A DNA stretch of 64,000 bases from Sparassis latifolia (Eukaryota; Basidiomycota; Agaricomycetes; Polyporales; Sparassidaceae), in NCBI GenBank assembly GCA_018466975.1, contig CM031560.1, positions 2,604,001 through 2,668,000 of the forward strand, read 5' to 3'. Shown here in pieces: positions 57,226 through 64,000 of this stretch. The notes beneath the pieces were generated by a model. The model was not told the origin of the DNA and made no database searches. It was given only the letters and a program-made list of their open reading frames with translations. The stretch's first letter is position 1; each line of letters starts with the position of its first letter. The position numbers and the translations under genes are program-made.

Positions 57226-58463
57226 CGTGCCCTCTCAATGCGGCAGCGATGCACGGGTTGAAGCAAGTAGTTGTGAGGGAGTATAAAGAGCAGAACAGTG
57301 TCCTCTCGTAGAAGAGGACAAGTCGGCAGTGATGGTGGAAGGACGGCACGAGAGGATCGGTGCACTGCTTTCGCGCGCCCCCGACTAGCATACCCTTACT
57401 CTGCAGGTGTGCTCGGGTAAAACAGGGATAAAATTAGGAATGGACCTTGCACAGCTACCGCTCGCCAGCCCAAGGCACGGACAGGAATAAGCACATTCAC
57501 TGGCATCGTACAATAAGGCCTTGCTAGCGAGCCAAGGCCATAGAGATGCGTGTACAACACGAGAGCTCGGGTAGTTCTATGTGCTGCAGAGAGAATAACG
57601 TCGCACACCACAAGAGCAAGGGACGTCGAGCAACGGTGCGAGCCGGCCGGTGCTTAACGGAGCGGACAGCACAAAGTCAACGACACCGCCGCGTGGGGAA
57701 ATGGGCTACAAATGAAATGCTGCAACCGCAAACAAAAAATAGGTTAACGGTCAGAAGCCTGGACGGTAAGTGAAACGGACCTGGAGATGAGTTGACAGAA
57801 AAACCTCAAGACAAGCCATCTCAAGGATTCTCTGTAATAACGTCTAAATTGAGGTTGGATACGAGGCAACCCAACAGGTGCAGAAGGTGAAAGGGTTGTA
57901 GACGCATAACCATTGATAACACGGAGTGCAAGGAAGATTGTTGCTCGGGGCGAAGAGTCAACAGCGAGCACTCACAGGCTTACAAGGGGAACCAAGTAGA
58001 AGAAGGTTGCGAGGAAAATTTACGCCCAGCATGCCTACTGCATCAACTGATGCAGGATTACGACACCCACGTCACCAATTGACTGTCGTCAAGTTAGCAG
58101 TCGGCTAGAACACACTTCCACGTAAAGAAAACACTGTCCAGACAGCTGGATGCAACAAGTTCCTGTCAGAAAAACAAAGATAAAATCGGAAAGCAGGGTG
58201 GAAGAACAGGTCAGGTGAGAAAAGAAACAACGACAATATTTGCACCGAAGCATGCACGTACGCGGAGACAACGCGGAGAAAAAGCGGATGCGCTCCGACC
58301 AACTCCGACTCCGTCCCTCGTGGACTGAGTCTGAACCTTAGCCATCGTCAAGTAGTTCGAATATCACAAATTGCTGTTAATCCTTAGGCGGGTGCCGAAA
58401 AATATCATGCATGGTCGGACATCGAAATTAATATTCAGAAGAACCGATAACGTTTTGGCTCTG
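57226..58463. other. Intergenic stretch, nothing recognised
   Basis: Upstream region of the disordered-protein gene, then about 1 kb without motifs before the first of two MITE-like elements. Confidence 0.4.
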
Positions 58464-58651
58464 CATCAGCAAAAGTCAACTTTTGGTTACCTCCATTTAG
58501 CTCCCTTACCTCCTTAATTAAGGAGGTCTCTGTTCTTATTTGGGCAATTAAAGCCAATAAGGGTGAATAATGGAGGAATAAGAGAAGGGATCTCCTTTTT
58601 TCCTTAATCAAGGGAGTAACGCCGGTAAGCAAAAGTTGACTTTTGCTGATG
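58464..58651. mobile_element. 188-bp MITE-like element with self-palindromic ends
   Basis: 28-bp terminal inverted repeats (58464-58491 and 58624-58651) match at 27 of 28 positions. They begin CATCAGCAAAAGTCAACTTT. Each terminus is itself a hairpin (CAAAAGT-CA-ACTTTTG). The interior has a perfect 18-bp palindrome CCTCCTTAATTAAGGAGG at 58509-58526 and a diverged partner near 58590-58610. No ORF. Target-site duplication is not clear. Confidence 0.75.
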
Positions 58652-58876
58652 TGGTGGCTGGGTGCTTTCTCTTACGGCGCCTCACCTGGACCATGGTGAA
58701 GTGCGCTTGCCGCTCAAGCGCCTGGACGGGGCCGATGCCGATTCCAGGTTTCGCCCTTAGCCTGTGTGATCATTTTCAGCAGCCGCCTATCGATTAGCAA
58801 ACGGCTGCAATTGCGTCGAATAACTTGAATTGCCTCAACACAGTAAATCCCGAGTCGTACAGAGAGTGCTATTATT

Positions 58877-59186
58877 TATACTATGCCCTACCGTCCCATC
58901 GGCACCCCCCTACAAGTCGGCACCCCAGCATACCTCCCCCGTTTCCGATCCCCTTGCTTACCTTCTTCATCTATGTTTATACTGGTATATCTCAAACAGT
59001 TGCGAACTTGAACGACGGCGGACGGTCTAGTATTGACCGAGTTCTGTTTTCGGCGAAAAATCATGTTTTATCACGCCATGTCACGATGTTGTCACGCTGA
59101 CGTGCGAAATGGGTGACTGATGGGTGACATAACGCGTTACTGCCGACTTGAGGGGGGGTGCCGATGGGACGGTAGGGCATAGTATA
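58877..59186. mobile_element. 310-bp MITE with 46-bp terminal inverted repeats and TA ends
   Basis: The ends 58877-58922 and 59141-59186 are inverted copies matching at 44 of 46 positions. They begin TATACTATGCCCTACCGTCC and include a C-run. The outermost TA at each side fits a TA target-site duplication, which would make the element itself 58879-59184 with TIRs starting TACTATGCCC. That is the pattern of Tc1/mariner-like MITEs. The interior is non-coding. Confidence 0.8.
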
Positions 59187-59943
59187 CGCCGTCTCTCGCA
59201 TTTACAGAGTATACGAAAAACCTTGGCGTGCGACTTTTTTTTTCTGGGCTGATCTCCTCGCTTGCGAAGGCTCGGGACTTCGAGGAACTGCCCTTATTGT
59301 GGCTGATCGTACTCCAATTGTTCTCCAGCTTGTACAAAAGCAACTCTGTCATGCTACCATCATCAGCATGCACCAGGACAACTCAGCAACATCCTACTGT
59401 GTACATATGCTGGAATTCGGGTGAGCTCTGGATTTCCGTTGATTCAATGTCGTATTGCAGGCGTGGGACCCGTTTCCTTTCTCGGCAGTGCTGGCAGTCG
59501 GTCGAGAGCCAAAAAGTTGCGAGAGGGCGCGCGACCCAAAAAAAGTCGTTCGTCAAGGTTTTCCGGATCGTCTGTAAGATACAGCAGCAATACCACTATA
59601 AAAGGCGAACATGTCGCACCTGGATTGGCCTGTGCGCGCCCCGCGAAGACAGCTTCGTGGGAGACACTCAAGAACCACAGCCCGCGGACTTTTCCACCGC
59701 CTTGCTATTGAATGAAAAGACACGCCTCGGCATCACCGCGAAATATGACACTGAGCCCTCAAGAGCAGTGTCAGCCTTCCATCTATCACGGCGAATCAAC
59801 CTGTAGCATAGGCATCGTTCTGATCTCCCCAAAAATATCAGGCATCATCAGGATGGTGACATTCATGGATCTATCTCCAGACAGCAACCACAGATGGGTC
59901 AGTCGGGCCCGCAAGCGCACGAAGACTAGAATACAAGGCGCAC
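59187..59943. other. Region with a possible small plus-strand gene
   Basis: A plus segment MHQDNSATSYCVHMLEF (from about 59369) can be spliced by GTGAGC...TTGCAG into a basic Ser/Arg-rich frame (GVGPVSFLGSAGSRSRAKKL) ending at 59711. No family is recognised and a chance reading is possible. Confidence 0.3.
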
Positions 59944-61352
59944 CTAATATGGCTCGAGACCGTCAAAATTGCACTGTGATGAGCGAACTTTCATAAATAC
60001 TCGTTTCCCGAGCTCGAGGGGCATGGACTTCGTCATCCGTGCTTCCCAGATGCCCATGGCCTCCCACCATAGTGGTGTGGCAACATAGCCAAAGCTGCTC
60101 GAGCGGATATCGCAATCGGCACGCGTGCCGACGACAGTGCATATGTATCGGACAGTACTTGGGGACGGAGCTGCGATAGCTGTCGGCATTGCCTTGAGAA
60201 TATTTACTGTCGTCAAAACTGAGACAGACCGTTTCGGATACATTGCGATTTCCAAGGTCCCAGCTCAAATCGCATGCACACGGTGTCAAGTCTGCCGAGA
60301 ATTGGGAGAACGTTATCCTGCAATGCAATTCAACAATCTATCCCTTCTAAAGGCCGAAAACTTTTTCACCAAAGCGGAAGTTGGCACTTCAGCCTCGGCA
60401 CCGCCTCGACGACATCGCGCCGGAAATCCGTATTCACGCCACAATCCTAATAGAGCAGTGACAACACAACCGGGGATGCATTCTGTATCTCTTGCTTCGG
60501 AAAGAGGCTTTGTTCGAGTTGTGACCGGTGGATAGGGGCATGCAAAGCGGGCCAACCATGCATGTCATGATCGGTTGCAGAGACATGATTCAACCAGTAT
60601 GCCCCATTATCCCATGACATCGTGCCGGCATTCGGGGGAAGGGGGGTCGTACGTCGCGCAAGCGTGAGGTTTGCAGATGTGGAAACGCGTAGGCTAATGT
60701 GGAGATAGGAAAATGCAGTTGGACAGCGTAAGATGGTAAACATTGGGCCATTGTCGACGAGAATCTACCGGCAGCTGCAACACAATACTATGACCATGGA
60801 ATCTCGACAACTCGAGGCATTGCAGAGTCTGCAGGGGAGCAATGTGGATGAAAAGATTATCTTCCCCGACATCGTGTTCGTTAGCGTGTCGCAGCACCAG
60901 CTTCCGCGGGCGGCCTTGCAGCGCTCCCATCACGTGTAGACTGCCCACCGCGATGTCAATTCGCGCAGAGCAGTCAGCGCGTCACCTATACGCGGTTCTG
61001 CGACCAGTAGTGCATCTATCACCTCAAGGAAGAGATGCCGCAGATTCGTTACGCGTTCCGGCAAGTCCGCCGAAGTAACGGAGAACTGCTCCTGGACGTA
61101 TTTGTGCTGCAGTCTAAGAGCATTTTTCGTGACCATCAGATCGCGCAACCAGTACAGTCGATTCAGTGCGTCCGACAGCGCAAACGCGCATAATTTCTCG
61201 AACTAGGCAGGATGGTTCAAGGTCACAGTGGAGAGTGCATGCTGCCTGGAAATGTAGTGTATTGTTCGACCTGCAACAGACAGATTCAGTTCATCTGCCG
61301 TAGAAAGGAAGACGCAAACGACATCGTGATTGAGAGAGAATAGGCTTGTCAT
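59944..61352 (-). pseudogene. F-box protein pseudogene (second F-box type)
   Basis: Start MTSLFSLNHDVVCVFLSTAD at 61352 is an F-box N-terminus. The frame continues RTIHYISRQHALSTVTLNHP, is cut by TAG at 61203-61205, and resumes in the same frame as FEKLCAFALSDALNRLYWLR. Next is LPERVTNLRHLFLEVIDALL. A one-base frameshift near 60965 precedes VGSLHVMGALQGRPRKLVLR and LQTLQCLELSRFHGHSIVLQ. Another shift follows near 60690. The family-like C-terminus TPLWWEAMGIWEARMTKSMP then LELGKRVFMKV ends at 59944. Gene length, about 1.4 kb, equals an intact gene, so this is a recent in-place inactivation. The type differs from the copies at 19-36 kb. Confidence 0.68.
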
Positions 61353-61835
61353 GGTAGGGGTGCGAGAGAATCAATGCCATCGAGGATTATAAGAGCGCGT
61401 CTCGAATCGCGGTAGGTCAGGCCGAGTCGCACATTGAACACAACTGTTACGACTGTTTGGGGGCTGAGTTGGGGCTGAGTTGAACGCCAAATCTTGTTTG
61501 AAAATGTGTTTGATGGAGATGAGACCCCTGCAAATTGATTAGCAAACGTCCAAAGTTCCACGCTTGATCATTGATGCGCCAAAATACTTACTAGTTTACC
61601 TGGTATCTGCTGTGCAGCTTAATCTACGGGACGGCGTGGCTTCCATATCACACCACTCACCGCGGGTATCAACTAGTTCCGCAACAGTTACATTTGTCCA
61701 TACATCACGCAGGTCCTCAAAGGATGATCTTACTAGAGCAACAAAGCAGTAGCTCATCTCGCCATGGAGTCTTGGGCTCTGATACAAGATATTGCGATTC
61801 CAGAACAGGCCACGAGCTTGATACATCCAAATCCA
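61353..61835. other. Intergenic region
   Basis: 3' flank of the MFS transporter and upstream region of the dead F-box gene. Minus open segments here (61561-61353, 61826-61596) have no motif. Confidence 0.4.
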
Positions 61836-64000
61836 TTACATCGCGGCCCTCCCCCTTGGTTCGAACGGTAACAGAAGCGCGATGAATCCAGCCAAAATGA
61901 ACAGGGCCGCAGACACGTAGATCGGCACAGAGGTCGCGAGGTTCGCATACAGTGCTATAATCGGAGCCTGTCAGGACATCGTCGACGAAAGTATGCGCCA
62001 ACCCATATCAAGGAATTCGTCGAAACTTGTCAGTCGATCCTGCGGAAAGAGCATATCTCGAAACTCACCATGATCCCGAAAACGCGATTCGCGGAGGCAA
62101 CGATGGCGTTGCCCGTGCCCCTGTCTTTCGTGGGAAAGAGCTCTGGAGACACTGCATACAGTACGCCGTACATCACATTGCTCGTGAAAGTGTATCCGCA
62201 ATTCCAGCCAAGCAGTGCGTTCGACGTGCGTGCGGTCGTGCTCGCGAAGAGGAACACACCCGTGATAACTGCAGGTGGGTGAACGTATGAGGTTTGAGAA
62301 AACCGAATACAGTAGAACAAATTATAACCAAACACACCTGTTGATATTGCCAAAGTCCCCTTACGACCAAGGTATGGAATCTCAACCATCCAGCCTGCGA
62401 GAAGAGCACCCGGCACACCGATCACGCTTAAAATAACTTGCTAGATGAAGGAAGATTTATCAGTTGAATTGGACAGACATCTGGTAGCCAACGACTCACA
62501 TTGCGATATGTAATATATACCGAACCATCTCCGAAGTCAGCACCTCGAGAGGCAAGGCTACAAACAGACCGATCATCTCAGCAAGTTGGCATCCTATATA
62601 AGACCGCGTGCTTACAAGTATGTCACGAATCCGTTGTATCTGTTGAGTAAAAGGTTCACATTTGCTACGTCATCCCGTATAGGTTTCACTCACAAGGGGA
62701 AAGCAAGTCCAATAAGAGCTAGAACGACGGTGAGCTTGGCAGACGATCATGATACGAGCTTAGGCGCACCCCAAATGATAATGAGCAAGGAAGTTGAATA
62801 TGCAAGCTTCCTCGTCGCAAATAACGACTTCACATGCGATCCGCTGAACTTTCTCATCCTCCTAATCACAGCCGCACGCGCACTCGTATCCATCTCCGCC
62901 TCCCTTCCAGGCTCCTTGACCGTCTCGCCGGCCTCTGTAAGCATCTCAAGTATCAGCGAAGAAGTGCGGCCGTTGTACTTCGCAATGCGCTGCACGACCT
63001 CCACTGCCTCAGCATCGTGACCACGGCCCATTAAATATTTAGGGGACTCGTATAGGTGGAAGACGAAGAAGCGCAGGAAGAAGAAAAGCATCATGAGCCC
63101 GCCCATCGTGTAGAGGAAGTAGCGCCACCCCTGGTTTGACGACCGCGGGCAGTGTGCTGCGGATGCGCAGGAGTAATTCGCGATCAGCGGCCAAGCAATC
63201 TTCATATAGCGGGTCAGTTAGAGCTTATCGACAACGAGGAGCAGGCATACTAAGCTGCCAATGAGCTGGCCGAATGCCCACCAGATGGAAAGGATGGTCA
63301 GTAGATATTGGTGAGATGCCGGTACAAATTCTGTGCAGATATGTAGATGTGATCGCCGATCAATCGCGTGCAGATCTCACTCACCCAAAAACACAGCAGA
63401 ATCCACAGGGAGGTTTCCGCCGACACCGACACTCCAAACTGCTGCGAGTGAGCAGAGAGCTACAGAATTGGGAGAACCGCCTGCCGCGATCGCAAATACA
63501 CCAGTCATGCCCAGTGTGATATTAAAGCACCAGCTGAACATAGGTCAATAACGACTCCTGCATTTCGGAGAAAGTACAGACGCACCGCCGGCCCCAGACG
63601 TCCGACGCAACTCCCCAAAATGCAGCACCTACAAGGAGACCGATATTCTGCCCGAGCTTGAGGAAAGGACCTTGGAAGTTGAACTCGTTCACCACTGGCG
63701 ATAAAATTAGCCCAGTGACAATCTGAAAGAGAACGATCAACGCTGCATAGCAGATCTGTAATCGTGCATATCGTACAGGCCATAGATTATCGCTGAGCAG
63801 ATATGAGAGCGATTTCTCTGCAGTCAACTACAGTACTCACGAGAACCATCCGAATCCTGCTACGACGAACAAGTACCACTGTGCGTTTGAAACTGATAGT
63901 TAAAAGACGGTGCAAATCGGTGAGTAAAACGCACTTGATACTTTCCCATTCCAATCTCCTCAAAGGCATCGTTCAAGATTCTTGCCTTTGCCTGGTAGAC
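61836..64000 (-). CDS. MFS transporter, SV2-like/metabolite:H+ symporter group (5' partial)
   Basis: The window starts inside the first coding exon; reading leftwards it begins VYQAKARILNDAFEEIGMGK. Helix 1 is WYLFVVAGFGWF. Then come SPVVNEFNFQGPFLKLGQNI, GLLVGAAFWGVASDVWGRR, WCFNITLGMTGVFAIAAG and the diagnostic GVGGNLPVDSAVFLEFVP. Next are IWWAFGQLIGSLIAWPLIAN, WRYFLYTMGGLMMLFFFLRF, HLYESPKYLMGRG, GVPGALLAGWMVEIPYLGRK and VLYAVSPELFPTKDRGTGNA. The last exon is SVPIYVSAALFILAGFIALL followed by LPFEPRGRAAM; stop at 61836-61838. The GGNLPVDxxxFLEF motif marks the fungal SV2-like MFS group. These carry sugars, aromatic acids or other organic ions, with substrates mostly unknown. About ten short introns. 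Confidence 0.88.

Noticed and set aside
1..64000. tRNA genes, rRNA, CRISPR arrays, integrases or LTR retrotransposons
   Set aside because: No cloverleaf with A/B boxes, no spaced direct-repeat array, and no reverse transcriptase or integrase motifs were noticed on either strand. tRNAscan-SE and LTR tools would be decisive.

Overview
The window is nuclear DNA of a filamentous fungus, most likely an agaricomycete (Basidiomycota). The evidence is the gene structure: genes are cut by many short introns of about 45-65 nt with GTRNGT donors, CTAAC-like branch points and YAG acceptors. The gene content also fits: expanded F-box/LRR-like paralogues, Ser/Thr-rich single-pass membrane proteins and basidiomycete-type orphan proteins. 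No rRNA, tRNA, CRISPR array, prophage or bacterial operon was seen. Exon borders were read by eye, so borders are firm only where an entry says so.

Layout. 0-8.2 kb: the 3' part of a HECT ubiquitin ligase (UBE3C/Hul5 type), a gene-poor stretch with a tandem duplication and a fragment resembling a zinc-cluster transcription factor, then an M20 Cys-Gly dipeptidase (DUG1 type). 9.4-16.6 kb: two mucin-like single-pass membrane proteins on the minus strand, separated by degraded coding fragments, a 39-bp minisatellite and a 1.45-kb element with 36-bp terminal inverted repeats. 17-31 kb: a Gfo/Idh/MocA oxidoreductase, an F-box gene, an acetoacetate-decarboxylase-fold protein, eIF3 subunit e and an MPDU1 homologue (divergent pair), a second F-box gene, and a hexose-type MFS transporter. 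33-36.4 kb: a dead F-box copy and a third intact F-box gene. 36.8-42.4 kb: two low-complexity orphan proteins and a Pcl-type cyclin. 43-48.4 kb: a foldback element, an F-box remnant and a long polypurine tract. 49-57.2 kb: two long disordered acidic/Pro-Ser proteins flanking a conserved secreted protein. 58.4-64 kb: two MITE-like elements, a dead F-box gene of another type, and an SV2-like MFS transporter cut by the window end.

How the genes relate. The single-copy genes are unrelated housekeeping functions: protein quality control, glutathione/peptide turnover, translation initiation, dolichol-sugar use and cell-cycle control. The accessory layer is F-box substrate adaptors undergoing duplication and loss (three intact genes, two clear pseudogenes, one remnant), two transporters, surface mucin-like proteins and small non-autonomous transposons. 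I found no biosynthetic cluster, defence island or other multi-gene system that can be defended as new. The least explained items are the inverted-repeat elements, the repeat ORF with a nonsense codon and the orphan proteins.
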